DNA of 64,000 bases, taken from the NCBI GenBank assembly GCA_963513935.1, contig OY740770.1, positions 94,892,511-94,956,510 on the forward strand, given 5' to 3'. The notes below the pieces were generated by a model. It saw only the letters and a program-made list of their open reading frames with translations, had not been told where the DNA came from and made no database searches. Source of the DNA: Aphrophora alni. Lineage: Eukaryota > Arthropoda > Insecta > Hemiptera > Aphrophoridae. A program made the translations under genes and the position numbers. Shown here one piece after another: positions 48,011 through 58,684 of the stretch. How positions within the stretch are numbered: the stretch's first letter is position 1; each line of letters starts with the position of its first letter.

Positions 48011-48191
48011 TTTAAAAGTAGGGTATATTGTAAAATATTGTTTCTGTTGTTTACCTTTGTGGTAAATAGTATAAATACCTTATATAATAATTATGGTAAC
48101 TCTTAAATAAGTTCCATCATTTCATTAGGAGAACCTCTGAAAAGATTAGGTTATATTACTTACCTCTTGCATTCTGTGCTTGAAAAGCCAT
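42967..48191 (-). CDS. INIP: INIP / SOSS complex subunit C, complete, three exons
   Basis: Small subunit (also called SOSS-C, hSSBIP1) of the complex that pairs with INTS3 and the single-stranded DNA-binding protein SSB1/2 in DNA-damage response. Exons on the minus strand: 48191-48164 (MAFQAQNAR), 44500-44370 and 43119-42967. Joined length 312 nt, 103 residues; the human protein has 104. Conserved blocks: NRKILEELQLKKQMLIKQG near the N terminus and GFFISQDSSFGNLILPVLPR at the C terminus, the latter nearly identical to GYFITQDSAFGNLILPVLPR. Splice sites are GT-AG with phases 1 and 0. Intron 1 (3.7 kb) holds hAT and Jockey-type relics. METTL5 follows 44 bp downstream. Confidence 0.95.
43120..44369 (-). 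other. INIP intron 2
   Basis: AT-rich, 1.25 kb, no recognisable element or RNA. Confidence 0.7.
44370..44500 (-). CDS. INIP: INIP exon 2
   Basis: Acceptor TTTACAG, donor GTGATT. It encodes LANRKILEELQLKKQMLIKQ then GAVSSLSSTPVSPSMPVISP; the first base pair completes the Glu codon begun in exon 1. Confidence 0.94.
44930..46110 (+). mobile_element. hAT-family (ZBED/Charlie-like) transposase relic in INIP intron 1
   Basis: Plus strand: MSLQKRKIMDEDKIYNDP, then LQCIVCTQVI (BED zinc-finger remnant), QFNGEKIAKKFLIVSVLHQM, LFRTIPRGLQFS-like, DLIPP-GSTKGTDIFEAV, LCGKYKSNEC, DATHGDLLLHADICWLSAGN, CLEHFFALHKEIHLFLKSEM and VDAKFLLDLAFLSDLTSH. These follow the order of hAT transposases of the type that gave rise to ZBED/FAM200 genes. 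Stops and shifts throughout; the C-terminal dimerisation domain is not evident. Confidence 0.87.
46111..46912. other. AT-rich DNA within INIP intron 1
   Basis: 46111-46350 may be the fading 3' end of the hAT relic. No gene recognised. Confidence 0.5.
46913..47225 (+). mobile_element. C-terminal fragment of a non-LTR retrotransposon
   Basis: The plus strand reads AVALFRTTTGHDYL*AHLHR then IGLAPNDCCPLCQSSRMDAL and HLMTCTNLT, the C-x2-C...H...C knuckle found downstream of RNase H in insect non-LTR elements. One internal stop. Its GC content is far above the surrounding intron, suggesting a late insertion. Confidence 0.8.
47222..47470 (+). repeat. Two diverged ~135-bp tandem copies
   Basis: GAAGACACTTTTCAAGTCAC... 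at 47229 and GAAGACACTTTCCAAGTCAC... at 47371. Each is followed by AAAATA-ATTA-TTTAGT and AAGTACAAA. Confidence 0.75.
47480..47692. mobile_element. Small inverted-repeat (MITE-like) element
   Basis: TTGTTTCATTAGGTTTGGCT (from 47510) pairs with the complement at 47593-47615. Further out, TCAAGTTAGTG (about 47484) pairs with CACTAACTTGA (about 47677). Confidence 0.65.
47966..48004. repeat. (TA)n microsatellite
   Basis: About 38 bp of uninterrupted TA dinucleotides. Confidence 0.95.
48164..48191 (-). CDS. INIP: INIP exon 1 (start)
   Basis: ATG at 48191-48189, encoding MAFQAQNAR, plus one base, then donor GTAAGT. A very short first coding exon of this kind (MAF...) is seen in insect SOSS-C proteins. 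The phase fits exon 2. Confidence 0.85.
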
Positions 48192-49559
48192 TGCCCTTAA
48201 TTAAATATTTCAATATCCTCTAAAGTCAGATATATTAACTTATAATGGAACTGTGAATTCAAAAGAATACCTTATTTTTATCAAATAGACATCATTTAAC
48301 ATTACCTAATATATAGTCCAAAACCTAAACACGATGAATACCGTATGCTATTACTATTAGTAATTAATTACTAGTTAGTAGTTACTAGAGTATTACTAAT
48401 GTACTAATAGTTAGTCAAATAGAGTAATACAGTACTTCACTAAGTTCACTTTACACAGATCAAACTTCCTCTTAGCCTCTTACTACTCGTAGTAGTCGTA
48501 GTGTCGATTTAATTCTGCCTACTGTATTTGGTTTTGGTATCGGTTATATAATATGGTGGATATTATCATAGACTTAAGATTACATCACTCCATCTCATCT
48601 TTCCAATCAGGCCTCTCACGAGAAACTCCTGATCTTTTTCAACCCTAATGCTATAAGAGTATTTGAGAGTACCGGTAGTGATCCTTATTTTACGCTTTAT
48701 CTCTTTTTGTCATAGTAATGATGACCGAGATATCGCTTTATAAAATAAATATTAAAAAATATTCCCTAGTCGGCATTGCATAAAGGCAATATAATATATA
48801 TAAAAAGTTAAGGTATTCTCTATGTAAGATTATCTAAATTCAGCAATTGCTGAAACAGCTGACTCAAGCAGATTTAATCATGACGTCACTGCTTGATTAG
48901 TGATGACATAAGGTTAGCTTTGAATTTAGAAATTATTTATCTTATATCTTTTACAAACTATGATTTTAGACAAAGCCACATTGATAGACAATTTTAAAAT
49001 TGATGGTTGGGAAAATAACAGTAATGTAGGACTTTGATGGAAAACGATACAAAAAGAGATAGATATTCTTACAAAATGTTGAGTCTTTTATATATTTATA
49101 TTTTTATAAAAAAATTAAGTAACTTAATAATGTCTTTACTGTTTAAAAAAAAATTTTATGTTTTTGATATTATTATTTATGCGTTCGTTTAAGACTATGA
49201 TGACTATTATGGTTCCAATATTAATATGTAATAAAATGTGGATATACTTTAATGTTTAGAGAAAAGTAATCTGGAAATTTTGCCTTAATGCCAATCCTCT
49301 AAAACTCAGATGAACATATGGACTTCTGCTAGTATGAGTCATAGAGGTCTATATAATATAAAATCGTACTGTGTAAGGGTACGTCCAAGATGCAAGCTGA
49401 TAAAAGCAGATAGTCAGACTCATATTCTCGGCGCCGAAAGCTTCACTCCGAGCGGCAGGTATTTTTTTTTATAGGATGTGGCCATAATTCAAGCAGGTTG
49501 ACAGGGCAGACAGAGCTGCCACCTAAACTTATCAGTGTAGCACGGAACTTAGTACAGAA
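48192..49559. other. Upstream of INIP, no gene recognised
   Basis: 48340-48430 is a low-complexity patch of ACTAGT/TTAGTA words. The INIP promoter is presumably in 48192-48600, but no core element could be fixed. Confidence 0.5.
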
Positions 49560-49891
49560 GAATAAGCTGTAGCTTTATTGCTGCTTAGTGACAATGTTAT
49601 AACCAAGTTAAAACCAATAAGACGTGAAATACATCCTATGTGTAAGATCAATTTACGGGGAGTACAAACATCTTTTCCGCAATTAATTACTTGCAGACGA
49701 AAACCGATTTTTTTGAATATTTCAGAATAAATCCCGATACTTTTTATTTTATTTTGTCAAAAATTGAACACAGGCTTACCAAGAACTGGGTGAATTACTA
49801 CAAAACACCTATTCAGCTGGAAGAGAGATTGGTGGTCACATTAAGGAAAGTAAACACTCTTTCTTTCAAATTGTTTTTAATTTTTATATAA
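49560..49891 (+). pseudogene. PIF/Harbinger transposase N-terminal relic
   Basis: Reads, with one frameshift, REIHPMCKINLRGVYKHLF then DFFEYFRINPDTFYFILSKI and PIQLEERLVVTLR, ending at a GT-like site. The W/I-HP...G-Y--L...D---FF-YFR-----F--IL pattern and EERL-VTLR are characteristic of Harbinger (HARBI1-like) nucleases. GGGTACGTCCAAGATG near 49379 could be the element's left end. Confidence 0.75.
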
Positions 49892-50224
49892 GTGTTCTTA
49901 AAATATATACAATTCAAGTAGACTGCTAATTTTAAGGACTAACTTAGTAATAAAATTCATTACAATAGAAGAACTATTTTTAGCTGAAAAAGAAATGTTT
50001 TAAACAATTGAAACAGTGAAAGAAAAAACCAAATTGAACATGAATTAAAAATTGCCCCCAAAATCTGGATGATACATATTATGATTCTGTGATAAGGTCG
50101 AGCTTCTAGGAAATTCATCTTGATTTTGTGGGAATGCTAGTAGAGTGACGGGCAACATTTTGATAATAATAGGTTATTAACTGGCGAAGGCCTACTATCA
50201 TATGATCTCGTTGACAAATTATGG
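49892..50224. other. AT-rich spacer
   Basis: No recognisable content. Confidence 0.6.
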
Positions 50225-50700
50225 GGAATGGACATAATCAGCTATTATGAGTACTATGCATATTACATTGGTTACTATGGTAACTAAATGTGTATGTAAC
50301 TCACAAATCAAGTTTTCTAAAATTTTACACACTAGTCTAGGTTAGGATTAATCTACCTTTATGTTGAATTATAAATATTAAAGCTGATTGACCTAATCAG
50401 CTGTTATGAGTATGTATATTACATTGGTTACTATGGTAACTAAATGTGTATGTAACTCACAAAATTAAGTTTTAAACCCTTTACAAAATGTTTCATACCT
50501 AGGCTTAACTTATCTTTGTGTTGATTTAATAAAAATGATGCCGGACCTAAACAGCTGTTATAAGTAAAATGATTTACACTGGTCTATGTTAGGTCTAATC
50601 TAGGTTTTTATTGAAATATTAAAGTTGATGGACCTAATCAGCTATTATAGGTGAGTATTATTATATTGGTTGCTGTAGTAACTTAGTCTGTATATTGCAA
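50225..50700 (+). repeat. Degenerate ~160-bp tandem repeat
   Basis: The word ATAATCAGCT/CTAATCAGCT with -TTATGAGTA and CATTGGTTACTATGGTAACT recurs from about 50235, 50394, 50550 and 50634. The first two units are about 158 bp apart and very similar; the later units are shortened. Confidence 0.85.
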
Positions 50701-51054
50701 TTTCACTCCTAGATGATTTTTTTTGAAGATGGATATAAGCAAAACCTTTAGAGACGCAGTCTCTTGAAAATCTTTGGATCAGTTTTAGAGAAAAAAATTT
50801 ACAAATAAATATAGATAGATAGAAGATTAGCTCGTGTTATAATATAGGATTTGTCGTATATTTGATAACTACCTACATGTTTTCACAAACTTGCAGATTG
50901 GTAATATAAATTACTTTAGAAAGCATGTTTTGCCGTTTTAAATGGCGATGAGAATAGTATTTTGAACGCATATATCTCGGAAACATTATTTAAATAATGT
51001 TCAAATCATAAATGTTAACAATATAGATGCACTAAATATCTTTGCAACTGGTGG

Positions 51055-51470
51055 AGCTATAGGCCTACCAGACAGAAAGAAACCTGCGCAGAACCTTCAT
51101 CTCGAGAGTGGCTCGCGCACGCATGTAGGGGCGATGGCGGGGAGGGGATTGGAGCGGTAATGGGGATAAACTGTTACATTTTTGCAATAATATAAAGGAT
51201 TTAAAACCTATAATTTAATGTCTTTTTACGTCTTTTACTTTGTGAAATATTTAAATTTACTAATTGTAGTTGTTAGGAACATAAACGATACACTTTCACA
51301 GTTTTTTTAACGTTGTAGTAGGTTTGAAAAAGAAAATATTAAGCCCTACGCAATGAAGCAGCGAGTGGGTATGTCTGGCCCAACTCGAGATCTCCCTCTC
51401 TTAGCACAGTTTTACCTGCGCGAGACACAACCGGCGAGAGGTTCTTTTCTAAGCGGTACCTCTATAAAAA
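51055..51470. repeat. GC-rich island, possible diverged MITE
   Basis: Two GC-rich blocks (51060-51165 and 51350-51465) flank AT-rich DNA. The outer sequences TATAGGCCTACC...GAAACCT and the complement TATAGAGGTACC...GAACCT are similar, suggesting degraded inverted repeats. Confidence 0.45.
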
Positions 51471-51804
51471 ATCCAAAGATTTGACACTATTACCAGTTCC
51501 TTAATGGGTATTTTTCAATAAATTGTTATATTATTTATTGAAAACACTGCTTAAGCCTTACTGCAGTACGGATATTTTTTCTTATAAAAAGTATACATGT
51601 ATCTAGCAAGGGTTTAAATAATTCACATCTTCCTAACATAGTTTCTACGTAGAAACCGTAGGTTAATTCCTAATGTAAATTACACAAGTGAAAACAAATT
51701 AGATTTCCCAATCAATTTAAAGATTAATTGAGTTAAGACATGGTAACCCTTGGTGGCCTCTTCTTGGGGAAGTTTTATTTATTGATGTCTTATCATAATT
51801 ATAC

Positions 51805-52371
51805 TCTGTATGAAGTAACCTGTCTCCTGACCCTCCAGCTACCTGGGACAGGCCCGGGCTATTCACCGGCACTCGGCGTCGCCCGCAGTTGTTTACCTAA
51901 TTAGTCGCCTATAAGCTTCCCCACTAGCTTAAGTAACTTTTTTACCTAAATCATAATTTCCGAAATGTTATCAAATATTTGAAAAGTACATAAAAAAATA
52001 AGATCAACGATACTAAACAAGGGCAAATTTGATACGTAATTTCATTGTCATATTGTTACATAAAACCAACTTTATTATTAAAAGCTTTAAACAGACTACT
52101 TCTATATTTCTTATTCCCTCTATAATCTATTGTTTGTTTTTTATCAAATTTGCCCTTGTTTAGTATCGTTGATCTTATTTTTTTATGTACTTCTCAAATT
52201 TTTGATAAAATTTCGGAAATTAAGATTCGGCTAAAAAAGTTACTTAAGCTAGTGGAGAAACTAAAAGGTGACTATTTAGGAAAACAGCTGTGGATGTCGC
52301 AGAGTGCAATTGAATGACCTGGGCCTGTCCCAGGTAGTCGAAGGGTTAGGAGACAGGTTACTTCATACAGA
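51805..52371. mobile_element. 567-bp fold-back element with 230-bp arms
   Basis: 51805-52034 and 52142-52371 are inverted copies. Outermost, TCTGTATGAAGTAACCTGTC meets its complement; next come CTACCTGGGACAGGCCC and, innermost, AACAAGGGCAAATTTGATA. The centres of the arms have diverged more than the ends. No target duplication was clear. The loop is about 107 bp and non-coding. Confidence 0.93.
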
Positions 52372-52558
52372 CTGTAGCAATATGTATGGATAAATTAATC
52401 AAATTTTCTGAAGGTACCATCTTAACTTTCTAAACAAACTTGTTGTAAATACTAGAGCAAAGGGCTTTCTTACAAGTCAATCCCACAAATTAGAATAAGG
52501 CTGAAAATGATTGTTAATTAATCGTGAAAAAACAAACTGTATATAATTTAACTTTTAG

Positions 52559-52586
52559 CAATGACTATATAAATACTATGTCATTG
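52559..52586. mobile_element. 28-bp micro-element related to the 27.1-kb MITE, 7-bp TSD
   Basis: It starts CAATGACTATATAAATACTA, as the MITE at 27081 does with one change, and ends GTCATTG. CTTTTAG flanks it on both sides (52552-52558 and 52587-52593). It looks like a MITE reduced to little more than its termini. Confidence 0.75.
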
Positions 52587-52593
52587 CTTTTAG

Positions 52594-55500
52594 CAAAGCA
52601 TCATGTAGGGACTAATACCAGGAGAAGACAAACTCGAAGAAGTTCTTGCGCCTTCTCATTAATAATGAGCTCACCTGGCTGTAATCAAGTTAATAAATAT
52701 CAGTACTAAAATCAGTTCAACAGTATTTGTTCTCTGAAAATCAAAATATAATTATAAAATTCATTTTTTAAACAGCCAGTACCTGTACTATGCGGTTATA
52801 CTCTGGCGAAATTCGTCAGTTCATAATATGTCAAAAATGTTTGTCCTGAAAAATGCTATTATTAGGCTTTTAACTGGATTGATAAAATTTCAGTCATGTA
52901 AAAATTCTTTTTAATAATTTGATATTATTACACTTCCAGGTAAGTCCAGAAAAAAGTTATACACGATTAAAGCGCCAGAGAAGTTTGTAATTATAACTAA
53001 ACAGGACAGACTTAGTTTATACAACACACTTTTGGTTATAATATAATTATTAAAATAAAGTCTTCAAAAATAGTCCTAGACAACTATTGTTATCTGGATC
53101 ATTTTATTCCCCAGAGAAGATTATGCACCGTGATTGTATGTAATGGAGACGAATTCTTTTCTTTTTTTTAGAGACCAGCACACTTGTGAAATATATTTTA
53201 TATTGATAAATTGATTTATTTACATGTGACTGTTCTGTATTTATTTACATATTTAATTTTACTTTTGCTGTTTTTCGAGTATTGATTATTTATTACTATA
53301 ATTTTTGATGTGTTGATATTTATTAGCAGTATGTTTTTGATTGATTGTAGTAAAAATGTAGTTATAGTTCTACACCATTTAATGTGTTTACAGAACATAC
53401 AAACATGAAATACAGTCAACTTTCATTAAATTTCTTTAGAAATATTCTCAATATGACGGGAAGACAATGTTTCTTTTGTCCTGAATCAGCTGTAATGTTC
53501 AAAGATGGGGAAGGTCCTATACCCTATTCCACCAGCCGTGGCACCTAACGGATTAGAAGACCCTTCCTCTCGCACGCGCACTCACGAGCGCCTTGGTCTG
53601 ACCGGCCCGGCCAGGCAGATGACTCATACACTGCGGCGTCCAGTAAGCAATTGCTGATTTGATAAATCACAATTTTTCACAAATTTAAATGGCATATTTG
53701 AAATCTTTGTTAAATTTAAACGAAAATGACACCAAACACGACATTATTCAAACAATATTATATGTAAATATTGTAAGTATTAATTTTGTTGACGACACTT
53801 TATGGTATTTTTTATTTTATAACTTAAATAAGGACTTGGTGATTATAAAAAGTTTAGATTTTTAATAATAAAAAAATGGTTTTTCACCATAGGTTTTTGA
53901 CTTGCGCTGCAAGTAATTATTAACAACAGATTTACACTAGTAATTATTAATTTACATTTAACAACAGAACTTTTAATTTATTTTAAAAGTACTCACCAGT
54001 AATTATTTGTTTACTTCCGTGAGTCATTAGCGAGAGTAGCCTATATTTAGTACGATTGCTTGGACTTTGTTTGGAGGCGTCCAGGAAATTACTATAATAC
54101 TATTATACTATTATAATACATACTATTATAATGACTGTATTTGTTGTGTTTATGAAAATTATAATTATTTCTAGATACATATTTATTTTTATTCTTATTC
54201 AAAATTTTTTTATTGATTCAGATTCAAAACATTTGTCAAGTAGTTAAACCAGCTATGTTTTTTTTTTATAAATATAATATTTTTCAAGATGCTTATTTTA
54301 TTTATGTAGATGCGTTTATTAATAATGAAGATGAAGAATGGAATTTATTTTTTCTGTTACATACAGGCAAGTTTCCTTACTAATGCGGCTTCTTTCTATG
54401 TTATAGATGGTATGTACAAATATTCTCGTTCAAAATGGAACTATTTTTGTTACGCTAACCAGTGAACAAGAAGAAGGAACCGATTTTCCTGTCACGTTAT
54501 TTCCGTACCCATTGCAGAACTAAGTGTACGATTTAGTGTCATTAGGCCTGACTTTCATTTCAGATTAGTTTCACGGCTTCTATCCAATAATCATGCATTA
54601 GTCTTCCATTGCAAATATACTGGAAATACTTCCTGAAAAAGAAATATCTTATTGATTTCAAGGAAAGGTTTGGAGTGTGTGCGTTGTTACACACGGCGAT
54701 CCTATGACAAAACATACAAACTTTTTCACTTCAAACTCTTTAACTACAACAAATATTGATATTCTTGAAAATTTCCAAGTCTTGAGTTATTAGTCCGCAA
54801 GTGATTATGAACCAATCAGACAAGTAACATAGAAGATTGAAATTGATCAAAATTGGTTTGAGAGATTTTAAAACAACTTTGGTGAAATGTGAATGTTATT
54901 AAAACTAACATTCCCAACCACATTCATAGGCGCACAACAATAAGGATAAATTTAAGAGACTTTAGGGGCCAAAATATCTGAAAACAGGGACTTTAGAGAC
55001 CAGGGGTGGTGAAAATAGGGATGTAACAGAGAATATAAATAACCTAATATATTTTTAATTACATAAAATCTCCTACCAAAACACAGGTAAGTTCAAGCTA
55101 AGAATAATGTAAAATGTGTCTTACTGACGTTTAAAACTATAGTGATAAAATATCAGTTTTTAGATTTAGAAATCAATAATCAAATTGGCTCAATAATAAG
55201 AACATAACCAGATTAATTAAATTTAAATACTGATTAATAACTTGTGTACTGATGTTATAAGATTAATCAAGGAGCATTGTGGCGAAATTTACAAATAAGA
55301 AAAGTAAAGAATCTTCAAACCACAAAAATTGTTCATTGTTATTTTCTGAAATAATATAGACTAAAGTTGTCTAATCAGTAAAAAAAAAATGAGATCGAGT
55401 TATAGGGATATTTTAGTTTTGAGGTTCTCTGTGTCCAAAAAATTGGTTAATTTGTCATATGTATAGCTCAAACGCAAGATCCGATTTTAATGAAATCTGA

Positions 55501-56254
55501 TAAATTGGTCAATTTAATCTAATAAACGGTGTAGAAACATTACAAAAGTTTTCTCACACATCGTACACTAAATCAAATATCAAAATCAAACAAAATGCTT
55601 TCATCAACATCGACCCAACATGCCGGATCACAAAGGGGAAATGAAACATGAACTTAGAAGGTGGAATATCCTAAAATCTTTTAAGCTATTTTGATTAAAT
55701 TTTTGTGAAATGTAAATGTTTATTATTCAAACTGAAGAAAAAAGAAATTTATAGTTCAATTAATTCAAAAAACAAAACTGAAACTGTCGGTAATTAGGTT
55801 TCATATGTAATTTGTGATATAGGCCTACTAATGAATTTTATTTTTATTTTTTGTTACATTTGGTTGGGAGTATTTGTTTGAATTATAAATCTTCACGTTT
55901 CGCCAATATTTTCTAAAAAGAGTTTTCGGGCGTTTTTGAGATATTCGACCTTTACAGCGATGTCATCGTCTTTACTTTTGACAGACAATTCGCTACTGAA
56001 CTGAGAAAATGGCGACCAATACGTTTAATTTTTGTTTTCAGAAACTAAATTAATGCAAAATTTTATCAAAATCTTTCAACCTACTTAAAAAAAAAATCTG
56101 GCGATATATGAAAAAATATCAAAAATGTTTCCACAAACAAAATTGAGCAAAATTGGTCCAATTGCTACAATCTCCGTGCATAGAGGGATTATATACATTG
56201 TAAAAACGTATTATTGATATACTAAAATTTCCGGATATGATTATATTATGGGTG
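52594..56254. other. No gene recognised
   Basis: Mostly AT-rich. 53510-53650 is GC-rich (CTCGCACGCGCACTCACGAG, then GACCGGCCCGGCC) without a coding signal. Near 54958-55030, CAGGGGTGGTGAAAATAGGG resembles a hAT terminus, but its partner was not found. Confidence 0.5.
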
Positions 56255-56950
56255 ATATTAAATTTATACTCACTTATCACCAATAGTCCTGTTATTTCAA
56301 TCTTTTTATTAATTACGACACGTGTTTCGGACTTAATATTCGTTCATCGTCAGGTCTCTACATACATTAATACACTAATATACAAATCCGTAAAACACAT
56401 TAACAAACATAAAACTCACTGTCTTAGTACCTTAGTAGTTCTCATATTTCACCACCGGTGTCACAAAGAGCGCTGACTTATCTCTTTCTTACTGGCAGAT
56501 AGATCTTACCAACTCGTAAGTTTAGTGTGAGCTCCTACAAAATGTTTATTATTTAAAATAGATACTGGGTATTCTGTTCCACTTTTATAAATTTGTTACT
56601 CTTCTACCCGATCCATATATATGTCTTTATTGCAGTTTTACAATTTCTGCATGTTTTTATTTATGTCAGTCACGGTTACTGACATGCTCAGTGAACTTTG
56701 ATTTTTCGGGATGTCTCTTTGCTTTTACGTATTCCTGGTATCTTATTTTCAAAGAGGATACAGTTTGTGGTGCATAAAATTGTAGCATTTAACTTGATAA
56801 TGTGTCATCTGCATTAGTTTTCCAGTTTAAAATTCGTATGGATTCGTGGACCTGACATGGACGAATACACGTGTCGTAAATAATAAAAAGACTGAAATAA
56901 CAGAATTGCTGGTAGTAGGCCTAAGTGAATATAAACTTATCGTAAAAACC
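56255..56950. repeat. Inverted pair of ~95-bp repeats, ~490 bp apart
   Basis: The complement of 56258-56355 (GACCTGACGATGAACGAATA ... CGAAACACGTGTCG ... ATTGAAATAACAG) matches 56849-56945 (GACCTGACATGGACGAATAC ACGTGTCG ... GACTGAAATAACAG) with a deletion in the right copy. Possibly terminal pieces of one retroelement type in opposite orientation. Confidence 0.7.
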
Positions 56951-58684
56951 TTATACAATCGACGACTGCCTAGAAGAAATAAATTAGAAATCGATGTTTT
57001 TTTAATGTCGCTATATTCTTTATATTATGTTTAAGTGAGAAAATAAAATCATTACATTTATCTCCAATAACTTGAAAACGTTATTTGTCTCATGCTTAGT
57101 CACACAGACGCTTTGTCTTACTGTCATTTTTTTACAAAATTAACACACAATTTAGAGTCCTTGGTTGCTTTAGTTGCTGGAACTCTCGCGTTGCATTCAA
57201 GAGTTTTCTAGTTCCATTCCCGTGGAGGTTTTAAAAATTGTTTTGATGTTGATCCAGTATCGTGAGGAACTAGACAGATACGAGAGCTAGAAACACGAAG
57301 GAGGAAACTCGAGGTGCTGACCACACCCGCTCTATGAAAAGCCTAGTAGGCCTAGGCCAACAACTAGCTTGGAATTAAGTCGGAATTCTGTTTTTAAAAT
57401 ATTTTGATACTTAGCATTTTTATTTTATAAAGTTGGTCTAATGAAGATGGAGGAGAAGTGTAAGCCCGGACCTGCGGGGTTGTGACGTCACGAGTCGACA
57501 GAGTTGTGATGCACATTGTACTGTACTACTCTTTTCAGTAACATTGTACTTCGTAAATGATAATCTGTTTAGCACACGTAGCTTTTCATTGGTGTCGATG
57601 ACTGAATCATAATATTTATGTTTGCAAACAATGATAATTCTTAAAACCAATAACTAATGTGTTTATTTATAGATTGTACAGTGAAAGCTGCTTATTGGAA
57701 ACACATTTTAGAAACTAAGTTAGAAAAAAGCATGTGGCACAAACATGTTGGAGAGACAGTTTGGTGAAAATGTAATAACATACAGTCAGATTTAAAGTAA
57801 AGGACAACTAACATCACCCAAGGAAGAGATTAGTGAAAACGTCACGAAAACCGTTCAACAGTACCGGGCTGAATAATTTTACACTCGGATATCTTTTGAT
57901 TTTTTTAATGGTTTTGGTCTTTGTTCTGAAAAAAAAAAGTAACAAATCTTGTTTGTTTTTTACTAATTTAATCCCAATTATAATAAATAACAAAATACAT
58001 TGTAGTTAGCTTTTAATATTTACAAAGTAATTACAAAAATCCTAGTTTCGAACTTCGACAAAGTAAAAAATATAAAGAGAATGTACTTATAGATATTTTA
58101 AAATTTTATTCTATACATCAAGACATATTCTTTCCAGAAATAAAATTTGTCGGGCTATTTAGTACCAACTCAAAACCCCAAACCAATCCATTTTGTCAGT
58201 ATGGTTACAGCAAAAAATTAACTTCCTGTTTTTAAACTTCTTTACATTTCATGGCTTAGGAATCTGAAATAAATGATTTCGATATGATGTACAATTGTTT
58301 ATTTTATCGTTCACAAGTATCATTAACTTTTGCGACTTTTTGCCTAATTCGTAACTAGTAGCATGGAGTCACATTGTTGAAGGTCGTTCATCCTTTTATC
58401 CGTCTCATTTGAAAAAAAAATTTTTCCTCGGTACCTTATTGACTTCTAATAAGGAAGGATATGGTATTGTGTACAATATTATTGGTGTTTTATTTTTGTG
58501 ATACACAAGCGGAGTCTCGCAGATTACGCGTCATCAGATTTTGTGTTGTGACATTCTTCTTTAACGATTAAAAATGTTAAGGAGCTTGCAGCAAGGTGTG
58601 GAGTGTGACGCAGATACTGATTTTAGCTATTAAAGAAAACCAATGTGGATTATGCAGAAGGAAATAAATATTATACAGTAAAGA
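56951..58684. other. No gene recognised
   Basis: 57180-57320 carries imperfect inverted words around GGAACTAGA/TCTAGTTCC. 57460-57530 is GC-richer (GCCCGGACCTGCGGGG). No protein or RNA is supported. Confidence 0.5.

Noticed and set aside
54958..55030. hAT-like terminus CAGGGGTGGTGAAA
   Set aside because: Only one end and no 8-bp duplication found; could be chance.
57438..57650. 70-codon minus-strand frame in a GC-richer patch
   Set aside because: No motif, and the patch looks like degraded inverted-repeat DNA rather than an exon.
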